This document shows, piece after piece, positions 32,683-38,388 of a DNA stretch of 64,000 nt (the first letter of the stretch is position 1; each line of letters begins with the position of its first letter). The position numbers and the translations under genes are program-made. Below the pieces are notes generated by a model, which saw only the letters and a list, made by a program, of their open reading frames with translations, had not been told where the DNA came from and searched no databases. The stretch is from positions 108,879 through 172,878 of the IMG/VR virus record IMGVR_UViG_3300005613_000006; one strand, written 5' to 3'. The stretch is from a virus.

Positions 32683-33051
32683 CTATTTTCGTTTGTGTTT
32701 TGCGCGGTCGTCGTCCCACACGTTGCCGTCGTGAATTACCAGATGGCAGTTGGCGCACACTACGTCGCACTTATCAATCTCTGTTTGGATGCGCTGAATA
32801 GATGACCTGTTGTTGACTAAGTGACTAATTTTGTCGTCTTTCTTAGAAGCATCCCGATGATGAAACTGCAAACATTGCCAGCGACCTTCGCCGCACTGCG
32901 TACACTTCACATCATCGCGCTGTTTGTAGGACCGCACATATTGTCTGTTGCGTTCCAATCTGGCCTTGTCACGGGCCTTGTACTCAGCTTTGTTGGCATC
33001 ATAATGACGCCGTTGGGCACTCTTCTGCTCATTTTTGTTTTTGAATGGCAT
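32683..33051 (-). CDS. HNH homing endonuclease
   Basis: 122 residues. Basic N-terminus, then CTQCGEGRWQCLQFHHRDASKKD...VVCANCHLVIH. Start at 33051 follows GGAGG; an upstream ATG would overlap the promoter. Near twin of 47296-47628. Confidence 0.88.
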   Translation of the reverse strand: MPFKNKNEQKSAQRRHYDANKAEYKARDKARLERNRQYVRSYKQRDDVKCTQCGEGRWQCLQFHHRDASKKDDKISHLVNNRSSIQRIQTEIDKCDVVCANCHLVIHDGNVWDDDRAKHKRK

Positions 33052-33069
33052 GGCATATTCCTCCAAGAG

Positions 33070-33081
33070 ATTATACACCAA
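33070..33081 (-). promoter_or_regulatory. TTTGGTGTATAAT promoter for HNH gene
   Basis: 19 bases upstream of the start at 33051. Confidence 0.6.
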
Positions 33082-33117
33082 ATTCAGGATTGAGCGGCAG
33101 AAAATCGCTCAAACCTA

Positions 33118-33188
33118 CGAGACCGAGGGGATTTGAACCCCCACTAAAGGATAGACAGTCCATCGTGCTACCATTACACTACGGCCCC
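33118..33188 (-). tRNA. tRNA-Asp(GUC)
   Basis: 71 nt. Acceptor GGGGCCG/CGGUCUC, anticodon loop CUGUCUA, T arm GGGGG/CCCCU with UUCAAAU, discriminator G as in Asp. Confidence 0.9.
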
Positions 33189-33204
33189 AATTTACCAATC
33201 CAAG

Positions 33205-33277
33205 TAGCGAGAGTGGGACTCGAACCCACAGCATCCCAGTGTTTGAAACTAGGTGGTCTGCCGTTGCCTATCTCGCC
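33205..33277 (-). tRNA. tRNA with CAA anticodon (Leu), short variable loop
   Basis: 73 nt. Acceptor GGCGAGA/UCUCGCU, anticodon stem CUAGU/ACUGG with loop UUCAAAC, T arm GUGGG/CCCAC, discriminator A. Variable loop only about 5 nt, whereas Leu tRNAs of bacteria normally have a long arm. Confidence 0.8.
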
Positions 33278-33309
33278 GTGGGCAGGATTACAAGTCCTGC
33301 CGTGTCTGC

Positions 33310-33549
33310 TTATACAGGAGGTTCTTCCTCAATAGCAATCTGCACCAAGTCAGCTTCAACTTGCGTCAACTCTGCCTCCGCTTTCAACTGCTCTCTAGCC
33401 TTCTGGCTTTCAAGGTTGCGAATATGAGCCTCAAGTTGGGCTTTGCGAGTTGTTAGTTGTTCAGCGCTAACATAGCGAATATCGCCATCGTCAGCCGTAA
33501 CCTTCCACTTGCCGTGTTCTGGTCGTTCATCAACCCAAACGTCTGCCAT
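33310..33549 (-). CDS. small coiled-coil protein
   Basis: 79 residues. N-terminal strand-rich part (VWVDERPEHGKWKVTADDGD), then a helix about 28-72 with heptad-like Leu/Ala spacing. Ends in acidic EEEPPV. Function unknown. Confidence 0.6.
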   Translation of the reverse strand: MADVWVDERPEHGKWKVTADDGDIRYVSAEQLTTRKAQLEAHIRNLESQKAREQLKAEAELTQVEADLVQIAIEEEPPV

Positions 33550-33595
33550 AGTAATCTCTCTCTCTGTTACGAATTTGGAAATTGCAATTCACCAG

Positions 33596-33668
33596 TAGCG
33601 TCGGTGAGACTCGAACTCACAGCATTCCTGGGTTTAAGCCTGGATGGTCTGCCATTGCCTACGACGCC
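33596..33668 (-). tRNA. tRNA with UAA anticodon (Leu), short variable loop
   Basis: 73 nt. Acceptor GGCGUCG/CGACGCU, loop CUUAAAC, anticodon stem with one A-A mismatch, T arm GUGAG/CUCAC, discriminator A. Paralog of the tRNA at 33205. Confidence 0.8.
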
Positions 33669-33674
33669 GCAAAG

Positions 33675-33749
33675 TAGTGAGGATGGGACTCGAACCCACA
33701 CTGTCTAGTTCCTAAGACTAGTGCCTCCTGCCAATTGGGCTACCTCACC
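33675..33749 (-). tRNA. tRNA with UAG anticodon (Leu, reads CUA), short variable loop
   Basis: 75 nt. Acceptor GGUGAGG/CCUCACU, anticodon stem CUAGU/ACUAG with loop CUUAGGA, T arm GUGGG/CCCAU, discriminator A. Third Leu-anticodon tRNA with a type I body. Confidence 0.82.
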
Positions 33750-33753
33750 GTGC

Positions 33754-33808
33754 GACCAGCGCGCGCAGTACCATACCGTGGCGGGAATCGAACCCGCTTT
33801 TACTGGTC
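33754..33808 (-). pseudogene. tRNA remnant: T arm inside a GACCAG/CTGGTC stem
   Basis: 55 nt between tRNA-Pro and tRNA-Leu. A perfect T arm GCGGG/CCCGC (loop UUCGAUU) is flanked by a 6-bp closing stem, but there is no D or anticodon arm. Either a decayed tRNA or a minimal tRNA-like RNA. Confidence 0.45.
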
Positions 33809-33811
33809 AAG

Positions 33812-33885
33812 TCGGGGAGGTCAGATTTGAACTGACGATTTCCTGCTCCCAAAGCAGGCGGGATACCAGACTTCCCCACACCCCG
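33812..33885 (-). tRNA. tRNA-Pro(UGG)
   Basis: 74 nt. Acceptor CGGGGUG/CUCCCCG, D stem GGGA/UCCC, anticodon stem CCUGC/GCAGG with loop UUUGGGA, T arm GUCAG/CUGAC, discriminator A. First RNA after the promoter at 33886. Confidence 0.92.
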
Positions 33886-33913
33886 ATTATACACCGCATT
33901 GAGGATAATGCAA
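33886..33913 (-). promoter_or_regulatory. promoter of the 33.1-33.9 kb tRNAs
   Basis: TTGCAT, 16 bases ending GCGGTG, TATAAT. It sits on the last codons of the HNH gene; the -10 is one base from tRNA-Pro. Confidence 0.65.
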
Positions 33914-34354
33914 CTCAGCATGACAATTCTTGCATACTAAATCACACTTATCCAACTCCCTTAGTATTGTTTCAAACTTTCTATGTCTCAGCAATTTCCA
34001 GTCAGGGTCTTTCTTTTGCGGGTCACGATGATGAAAGTCCAACGCCGCGATATTCTTGTTGTAGCCGCAATGAATACACTCGCCCCCTTTGTATTCGATA
34101 GCCTTTTGCTTATAGCTAATGTATCTATCAACCTGTCTGCGAGACCGGCATTTCTTACAAGAAGTAAATCTACCCGCACTAAACTTGGATTTTCTGGTTT
34201 CTCCACAGTGTCGGCATTGATACTTCTTGCGTGTTGTTAACTCAAACTTATTGAGCCAATACCTAATAGTCGTTTGTGAAACGCCGAGAGTTTGTGCAAT
34301 TTGTCTCTGTGTTAAACCCTCTTCTACTAGTTGAGCCAACGTATCTTTGTGCAT
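33887..34354 (-). CDS. HTH-HNH homing endonuclease
   Basis: 155 residues. N-terminal helix-turn-helix (LAQLVEEGLTQRQIAQTLG), zinc finger CRHCG...CKKC, then CIHCGYNKNIAALDFHHRDP...LVCKNCHAELH. Start at 34354; an ATG further upstream would sit in the promoter. Confidence 0.88.
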   Translation of the reverse strand: MHKDTLAQLVEEGLTQRQIAQTLGVSQTTIRYWLNKFELTTRKKYQCRHCGETRKSKFSAGRFTSCKKCRSRRQVDRYISYKQKAIEYKGGECIHCGYNKNIAALDFHHRDPQKKDPDWKLLRHRKFETILRELDKCDLVCKNCHAELHYPQCGV

Positions 34355-34375
34355 AACATAGCTCCTTTCTACTAT

Positions 34376-34387
34376 ATTATACACCAT
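34376..34387 (-). promoter_or_regulatory. TGGTGTATAAT promoter for HNH gene
   Basis: 22 bases upstream of 34354, with the shared TATAATATAGTAG downstream context. Confidence 0.6.
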
Positions 34388-34425
34388 ATTTCATTTGGAA
34401 ATCAAGTAAATTTTCCAAAATGAGC

Positions 34426-34453
34426 TAAAACGCCACTGTTTGCGGCAAGTGGC
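34426..34453 (-). terminator. intrinsic terminator
   Basis: Minus strand GCCACT/AGTGGC stem followed by GTTTT. Lies 33 bases beyond the stop of 34487-35095. A GCCTC/GAGGC hairpin precedes it. Confidence 0.5.
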
Positions 34454-34486
34454 CAGCCGTCCTTGTCGATGCCTCCTGCACAGAGG

Positions 34487-35095
34487 CTACTGCTTACGCA
34501 GTATGTGGCTTACGCCAATGTCTTTATCGGACCACCAGACTACCTCGGTCCCTTCGGCAACAAACACCCACCATTCCCTTGGCTTGTCCCACTTCTTAAT
34601 CTTCCATCCATAGATGGGACGGCGAACCGTGTAATACTCCGTGGTAGTCTTTCGTTTATTCCCACTGCCCTTTCGGACCTTACGTTCTTTTACAACGACC
34701 TTCCAACCAGTAATCGTATAGACTTTCTGATAGGTTTGGACTCGTTTCTCACGATGGCCTAGTGACCGGACTCGATGTGGGATATTGTGTTCTTCTAGGT
34801 AGTCTTCCAAAAGCTGTTCGTCTTCGCGAAACCTCCAACTCCATCGTGGCCAAGGGCGAACCGGAAACACCATTCGGTGTTTCTTGCCTCGACCGCCGCA
34901 GCGGTATTGTTTTGCTCGTTTCACCTTCCAGGTCTTCTGGTGACAGCATGGGTAGTCGTCCCAAGGGTCAGGAAGCATCGCTGGGCGGCGTCTGCCGCGA
35001 ACGTAGGGAAGATGCTCGGGGTCGCTGTTTGCCCGGCGTTCGGGCGTGGTCTTAACCCCTCTGTACCACTTCTGAAACTTCGTTTTGTCGCGCAT
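34487..35095 (-). CDS. basic hypothetical protein
   Basis: 202 residues, rich in Arg, Lys and Trp (WPRWSWRFRED, RKVRKGSGNKRKTTTEYYTVRR), suggesting nucleic-acid binding. A CCC..C zinc site is possible (YPCCHQKTW). GGAGG precedes the ATG, overlapped by the hairpin at 35102. No family recognised. Confidence 0.65.
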   Translation of the reverse strand: MRDKTKFQKWYRGVKTTPERRANSDPEHLPYVRGRRRPAMLPDPWDDYPCCHQKTWKVKRAKQYRCGGRGKKHRMVFPVRPWPRWSWRFREDEQLLEDYLEEHNIPHRVRSLGHREKRVQTYQKVYTITGWKVVVKERKVRKGSGNKRKTTTEYYTVRRPIYGWKIKKWDKPREWWVFVAEGTEVVWWSDKDIGVSHILRKQ

Positions 35096-35101
35096 GTTTC
35101 C

Positions 35102-35150
35102 TCCACAAGTAAGGTTTTGTTAGAACATACTAACGCCTGTTACTTGTGGA
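35102..35150 (-). promoter_or_regulatory. 5' leader hairpin touching the ribosome site
   Basis: CCACAAGTAA and TTACTTGTGG form a perfect 10-bp stem whose 3' strand ends on the first bases of the GGAGG of the gene at 34487-35095. It could control translation or protect the mRNA 5' end. Confidence 0.45.
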
Positions 35151-35185
35151 AATAATGGATTGACTGGTCATGCTTTCGCTCCAGA

Positions 35186-35527
35186 CTATGGTGGTAGTAC
35201 CAACTTCTTCGACGGCTTGACGATTTGTTTCTCGCCCCAGCACCGTTCTTTGTACCCCTTCGCTAGTCCCTCTTTGGCCGTTGCCACGTACAGCACCTTG
35301 TCAGCGCCGATAGTCACTTGGTCTTCCTCGGTCAGTGCGATGAAGTCTATCAGGCCGCATTCCCCAGATTGTGGATTCACGAATACAATCTGTGGTTTGA
35401 TAAGCGTGATAGAGTCGTCAGCATCCGAGGGGTCAACTTTGGCAATGACCTCTTCGCCGCTCACCAGCTTGACAATCGCTATAAATGGTTCCGCCACGAT
35501 TACATCCTCTCTGCTGTCTTTCCTCAT
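35186..35527 (-). CDS. LSm-like phage protein
   Basis: 113 residues. AIVKLVSGEEVIAKVDPSDADDSITLIKP looks like the Sm1 strand pattern of LSm/Hfq-like proteins found in phages, but the match is by eye only. Starts by a 4-base overlap with the endonuclease gene upstream. Confidence 0.5.
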   Translation of the reverse strand: MRKDSREDVIVAEPFIAIVKLVSGEEVIAKVDPSDADDSITLIKPQIVFVNPQSGECGLIDFIALTEEDQVTIGADKVLYVATAKEGLAKGYKERCWGEKQIVKPSKKLVLPP

Positions 35528-36129
35528 TGATTTTGTTTCGACCAATATCCGCGCGGTGGCTTGTTTATACCATACGTCTTACACCACTTTTCAATCGCCT
35601 TATCACTCACACCCAAGTTTTTAGCTAGTTGAGATGTGGGTCTTTGCCACACTAATTTTTCCAGTTCTTGTTTAGTTGGTCTATCAACTTTTCTGGTGTT
35701 TGGTCTTGGTTTAGAAGAAATCCTTTTGCCAAGTTCTTGTGGAGTCTTTTTGGTTGCGTAGTCAGTAAAATTTAGAAAATCTTCATACCACCAAAAGGAA
35801 CATGCGTTATCAGGAATTGTTGTTTGTAGTGTTATTCCGCCCAGAAGTATTGACGGATATGCTACTTTGTCTACTGTTGGTAAATATACAGCATAATAAT
35901 CAAAATCATTACTATTGTATGTATATTTGCCTTTGCGGGTCATAGAATAATTTCTCACAATGCCATTGCTAGCGTATTTTACCTGTAATCTCCACACTGT
36001 TTCTTGTAAGCATAATAAGTCTGCCTTGGGGTGGTCGTTAATTGGCAAGTATACTTCATAATGTTTGCCAATCAAGTCAGCAATCACTTTTGCTAATGCA
36101 ATGTCGCCCTTGGTATTTGTGTCGTTCAT
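35524..36129 (-). CDS. PD-(D/E)XK homing endonuclease with HTH
   Basis: 201 residues. N-terminal nuclease core (KGDIALAKVIADLIGKHYEVYLPINDHPKADLLC...WRLQVKYA) and a C-terminal helix-turn-helix (ELEKLVWQRPTSQLAKNLGVSDKAIEKWC). AT-rich compared with neighbours. Confidence 0.75.
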   Translation of the reverse strand: MNDTNTKGDIALAKVIADLIGKHYEVYLPINDHPKADLLCLQETVWRLQVKYASNGIVRNYSMTRKGKYTYNSNDFDYYAVYLPTVDKVAYPSILLGGITLQTTIPDNACSFWWYEDFLNFTDYATKKTPQELGKRISSKPRPNTRKVDRPTKQELEKLVWQRPTSQLAKNLGVSDKAIEKWCKTYGINKPPRGYWSKQNQ

Positions 36130-36151
36130 TTGAACCTACCTTTCTGTATAC

Positions 36152-36163
36152 ATTATACACCAA
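36152..36163 (-). promoter_or_regulatory. TTTGGTGTATAAT promoter
   Basis: 23 bases upstream of the endonuclease start at 36129. Confidence 0.6.
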
Positions 36164-36175
36164 AGTAAGTTCGAG

Positions 36176-36247
36176 AGCGCCTAGAGGAAATCGAATCCTT
36201 CTCTTCAACCATGGCAAGGTTGCGTGCGACCATCACACTGTAGGCGC
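36176..36247 (-). tRNA. tRNA-Gly(GCC)
   Basis: 72 nt. Acceptor GCGCCUA/UAGGCGC, anticodon stem CAACC/GGUUG with loop UUGCCAU, discriminator U. Starts one base after the stop of the small membrane protein gene. Confidence 0.9.
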
Positions 36248-36400
36248 TTATAGTCCAAGGAATGATAGCAGTCCAAAGATTTTCAACAATACTATCAGGC
36301 TAAATAATGCACCTAAGCCAGAAGTAATCGTCCGTATCAATTCCATAAAATGATTGTGCTTATCTAACCATAGTTCTGTTCGGCTTCGTCTTCGTTGCAT
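36248..36400 (-). CDS. small membrane protein
   Basis: 50 residues. Arg-rich N-terminus (QRRRSRTELW), then a hydrophobic helix (TSGLGALFSLIVLLKIFGLL) reaching the C-terminus. The stop TAA abuts tRNA-Gly, as for other genes here. Function unknown. Confidence 0.55.
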   Translation of the reverse strand: MQRRRSRTELWLDKHNHFMELIRTITSGLGALFSLIVLLKIFGLLSFLGL

Positions 36401-36417
36401 GATAGACTACTCCGAAG

Positions 36418-36508
36418 CGGAAGAGGGGGGAATCGAACCCAAACCGTCCCGATTTTACGGGAACTGCATTAGCGGTGCAGCAGGGCTACCAACAGCCGTG
36501 ACTCTTCC
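36418..36508 (-). tRNA. tRNA-Ser(GCU), C33
   Basis: 91 nt. Acceptor GGAAGAG/CUCUUCC, anticodon stem CUGCA/UGCAG with loop CCGCUAA (C33), variable arm UCCCG/CGGGA, discriminator G. Confidence 0.82.
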
Positions 36509-36530
36509 GAATCAAATGTATGAAGTTTAG

Positions 36531-36602
36531 TGGGCGAACAGGGAATCGAACCCCGGTTTGTTGGGTGTAAACCAACTGCACTGGCCATTGTACTACACGC
36601 CC
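36531..36602 (-). tRNA. tRNA-Val(UAC)
   Basis: 72 nt. Anticodon stem GUUGG/CCAAC with loop UUUACAC, T arm CGGGG/CCCUG, discriminator A. One U-U mismatch in the acceptor. Confidence 0.9.
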
Positions 36603-36608
36603 GTGGTG

Positions 36609-36706
36609 AGACCCGACCGGGAGTTGAACCCGGCTCTAGCCACCATGTTGTAATAGACGGACTCGAACCGCCTGCTAGGGGGAGCTACCCCATCTCCAAG
36701 CAAGTC
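36609..36706 (-). tRNA. tRNA-like gene with insertion around the anticodon arm
   Basis: 98 nt. Acceptor GACUUGC/UCGGGUC (one mismatch), a normal D arm GGAG/CUCC, and a normal T arm CCGGG/CCCGG. Between them CUAGC/GCUAG encloses a hairpin GGCGG-UUCGAGU-CCGUC plus a 15-nt tail. If that hairpin is the anticodon arm, the anticodon is CGA; it could equally be an insert. Identity left open. Confidence 0.5.
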
Positions 36707-36711
36707 TCAAG

Positions 36712-36811
36712 TGGGGAGCGGGGGAATCGAACCGCCACGGCGTCCTCCATGTTTGTATTATGCCAACAAGGGTACTATGGCGCGCTTGCCTTGTCACATG
36801 GAACACACCCC
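36712..36811 (-). tRNA. tRNA-like gene, D arm replaced by CCAUGU/ACAUGG pairing
   Basis: 100 nt. Acceptor GGGGUGU/GCUCCCC and T arm GGCGG/CCCCC are present, discriminator A. After the acceptor only 10 nt precede a hairpin ACAAGG/CCUUGU with a 17-nt loop. A UGGC/GCC variable stem carries ACAUGG, which can pair with CCAUGU in the 10-nt segment. Same layout as tRNA-Tyr next to it. Anticodon cannot be assigned. Confidence 0.5.
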
Positions 36812-36820
36812 ATTCTCAAG

Positions 36821-36909
36821 TGGGAGATAAGGGAATTGAACCCCCTGGCCGACCACCTAGCATCTTATAAGGCCATCTGATTTACAGTCAGACGCTAGGA
36901 ATACCTCCC
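36821..36909 (-). tRNA. tRNA-Tyr(GUA) without a D hairpin
   Basis: 89 nt. Acceptor GGGAGGU/AUCUCCC, anticodon stem UCUGA/UCAGA with loop CUGUAAA, long variable arm UGGCC/GGCCA, discriminator A. Only 10 nt separate acceptor and anticodon arm, so no D hairpin fits; CCUAGC there is complementary to GCUAGG in the variable-arm loop. Confidence 0.75.
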
Positions 36910-37295
36910 GTTTTATATTGTTGATACTTCTTGCCTAGATTGATGCGATTTACACATTTTACAATACTTGTCGGTATTGAATATGAATCACCATTATCAC
37001 ATAAAACAAAAAGTAGGTCAACTTGTTTTGGGTTGAACTTCTTGACTACTCCACCCCAACTTTGATTGCCTCCGCAGACCCTCAAGCCCGCTGAGTATAC
37101 TCCGTATGGAGTTTGTGATGCCGTAGACTTGACTTGCACCTTGTTAAGTTTCTTACCGTCGTCAACAATCAAGTCATAGTCTTGGCTATCAGTGAGAGGA
37201 ATACACACTGTATAACCTTGTTGGGTGTAGTATGCAATCGCAGCACCTAACCCAACGTCACCTTGCTGCTTACTGTTTTTGGTATTCTCAAACAT
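36888..37295 (-). CDS. PD-(D/E)XK homing-type endonuclease
   Basis: 135 residues. QGDVGLGAAIAYYTQQGYTVCIPLTDSQDYDLIVDDGKKLNKVQVKST gives the catalytic D...QVK core. Paralog of 29547-29930. The last seven codons lie in tRNA-Tyr. Confidence 0.78.
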   Translation of the reverse strand: MFENTKNSKQQGDVGLGAAIAYYTQQGYTVCIPLTDSQDYDLIVDDGKKLNKVQVKSTASQTPYGVYSAGLRVCGGNQSWGGVVKKFNPKQVDLLFVLCDNGDSYSIPTSIVKCVNRINLGKKYQQYKTGGIPSV

Positions 37296-37314
37296 AGTAG
37301 TTTCCTCCTACTAT

Positions 37315-37326
37315 ATTATACACCAA
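37315..37326 (-). promoter_or_regulatory. TTTGGTGTATAAT promoter
   Basis: 20 bases upstream of the endonuclease start at 37295. Confidence 0.6.
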
Positions 37327-37352
37327 ACAGCGGAGTAATACACTCTTCTAGG

Positions 37353-37422
37353 TGGACACGTCGGGACTCGAACCCGTCATTCTCGGTGCAAACGAGACAT
37401 GCTCCCATTACATCAACGGCCC
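37353..37422 (-). tRNA. tRNA-Ala(UGC), copy 2, degenerate acceptor
   Basis: 70 nt. Anticodon stem UCUCG/CGAGA with loop UUUGCAC, discriminator A, G3-U70 kept. The lower three acceptor pairs are mismatched (GGGCCGU/CGUGUCC), so it may be decaying. Confidence 0.7.
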
Positions 37423-37562
37423 ATCGTAGCCCGTAACGTGGGCTAATCGGGGGACGACTCAAGAGCCGCCTTCACCACCAACTTTTGACAGAAGTTGGAA
37501 ACTGGGAGGGTAGCCGAAGCCACTCCCACCGCCACCAGTTCTTTATGGAAACTGGAAACCAG
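37423..37562 (-). other. cluster of hairpins without a gene
   Basis: Minus-strand RNA: UAGCCC/GGGCUA, CCAACUU/AAGUUGG (7-nt loop CUGUCAA), GGGAG/CUCCC with an inner UUCG loop, and CCAGUU/AACUGG in 140 bases between tRNA-Glu and tRNA-Ala. Probably structured RNA; role unknown. Confidence 0.4.
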
Positions 37563-37635
37563 CGACCCTAGCGGGAATTGAACCCGCGTCGAGAGGTTGA
37601 AAGCCTCACATCCTAGTCCACTAGAAGATAGGGCC
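37563..37635 (-). tRNA. tRNA-Glu(UUC)
   Basis: 73 nt. Acceptor GGCCCUA/UAGGGUC, anticodon loop CUUUCAA, T arm GCGGG/CCCGC, discriminator G. Confidence 0.9.
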
Positions 37636-37701
37636 ATGTTTTGGATGGTAGCCCTTTCAATGCTACTTTTAGGGTACGGCCTCACGGCAGGCACATCCAA
37701 G

Positions 37702-37774
37702 CACCGGGTAGAGGACTCGAACCTCAAACTAGCGGTTTAACAGACAGCCGTGCTACCTATTACACCAGCCCGGT
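37702..37774 (-). tRNA. tRNA-Asn(GUU)
   Basis: 73 nt. Acceptor ACCGGGC/ACCCGGU, anticodon loop CUGUUAA, T arm with UUCGAGU, discriminator G as in Asn. Between it and tRNA-Glu a UUGGAUG/CAUCCAA stem closes a 66-nt spacer. Confidence 0.88.
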
Positions 37775-38185
37775 ATGTTTTTTCACTCTGTCAATCAATT
37801 TCTGAGGGACTTCCACTATACCCTCTTCAACTTCCGCATGGTAGTTGCTACAGACTAAGATGCACTTCCTAGCTTCTGCTAATGCTCTGTCCCAACCTCG
37901 GGTCTGCCCTCCCATTGACAATCCAAACTCTTTTGTCTCTGGAAAAACGTGATGAAACCCCAACGCCCGCTCACATTTATCATAGCCACATAGTTCGCAT
38001 TGTCCCCCAAAGTGTTTAACCAGCTTCGGCTTGAGATTCTTGCGATACCGAGCAACCTTTTCCACCCGACACTTCTTGCAACGAAAGGTGCTTCCCTCTG
38101 CCACATGCTCAGTCAGGCCGTGCTTCTTACATTGGAAAAAAGGCGACAAGTTAGTTGGCCGACATTTCTTGATATTTGGAATCAT
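37760..38185 (-). CDS. HNH homing endonuclease
   Basis: 141 residues. CKKHGLTEHVAEGSTFRCKKCRVEKVARYRK zinc domain, CELCGYDKCERALGFHHVFPETKEFG...ILVCSNYHAEV HNH core; the usual second Cys of CxxC..H is Tyr here (CSNYH). Overlaps tRNA-Asn at its 3' end and Y-like RNA 4 at its 5' end. Confidence 0.82.
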   Translation of the reverse strand: MIPNIKKCRPTNLSPFFQCKKHGLTEHVAEGSTFRCKKCRVEKVARYRKNLKPKLVKHFGGQCELCGYDKCERALGFHHVFPETKEFGLSMGGQTRGWDRALAEARKCILVCSNYHAEVEEGIVEVPQKLIDRVKKHTGLV

Positions 38186-38207
38186 GTAGTCGTGCCTTGC
38201 ATTCGCC
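38142..38207 (-). ncRNA. candidate Y-like RNA 4 (short form)
   Basis: 66 nt. Begins GGCGAATGCAAG, has GACTACATG, ends CTTGTCGCC followed by six T. GGCGA/TCGCC and CAAG/CTTG pair, leaving ATG bulged. The predicted start of the sigma70 promoter at 38213 is the first G. It overlaps the HNH reading frame start (ATG of TACATG), so it may instead be a structured leader. Confidence 0.5.
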
Positions 38208-38212
38208 GTTAT

Positions 38213-38240
38213 ATTATAGCCTGAGAATTGGTTTTGTCAA
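38213..38240 (-). promoter_or_regulatory. sigma70-type promoter
   Basis: TTGACA, 16 bases, TATAAT; 5 bases then separate it from GGCGAATG of Y-like RNA 4. Confidence 0.82.
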
Positions 38241-38284
38241 CCACCTTCTCAGAATTTTTTCACCATTCGCTTGGTGCATACTAG

Positions 38285-38312
38285 ATTATACACCGCAAAT
38301 CGCTGTTGTCAA
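38285..38312 (-). promoter_or_regulatory. sigma70-type promoter
   Basis: TTGACA, 16 bases ending GGTG, TATAAT, placed just after the terminator at 38316. A tandem partner of the promoter at 38213. Confidence 0.82.
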
Positions 38313-38315
38313 CCC

Positions 38316-38354
38316 AAAAAAAACGGGCGGTCGGAAATTTCTCCCGCCGCCCGT
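38316..38354 (-). terminator. strong intrinsic terminator
   Basis: ACGGGCGG/CCGCCCGT 8-bp stem followed by T8 on the minus strand, ending the gene at 38389-39186. Confidence 0.9.
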
Positions 38355-38388
38355 GAATAGTGGTCGTTCTAAACGAGGATTCGTCCTC

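Noticed and set aside
33754-33808. Complete tRNA at this position
   Set aside because: Only a T arm and a 6-bp closing stem are present; no D or anticodon arm can be drawn.
36888-36909. End of the endonuclease gene as proof against tRNA-Tyr
   Set aside because: The same overlap of mobile-gene ends with tRNA 5' parts occurs elsewhere here, and the Tyr anticodon arm and acceptor are clear.
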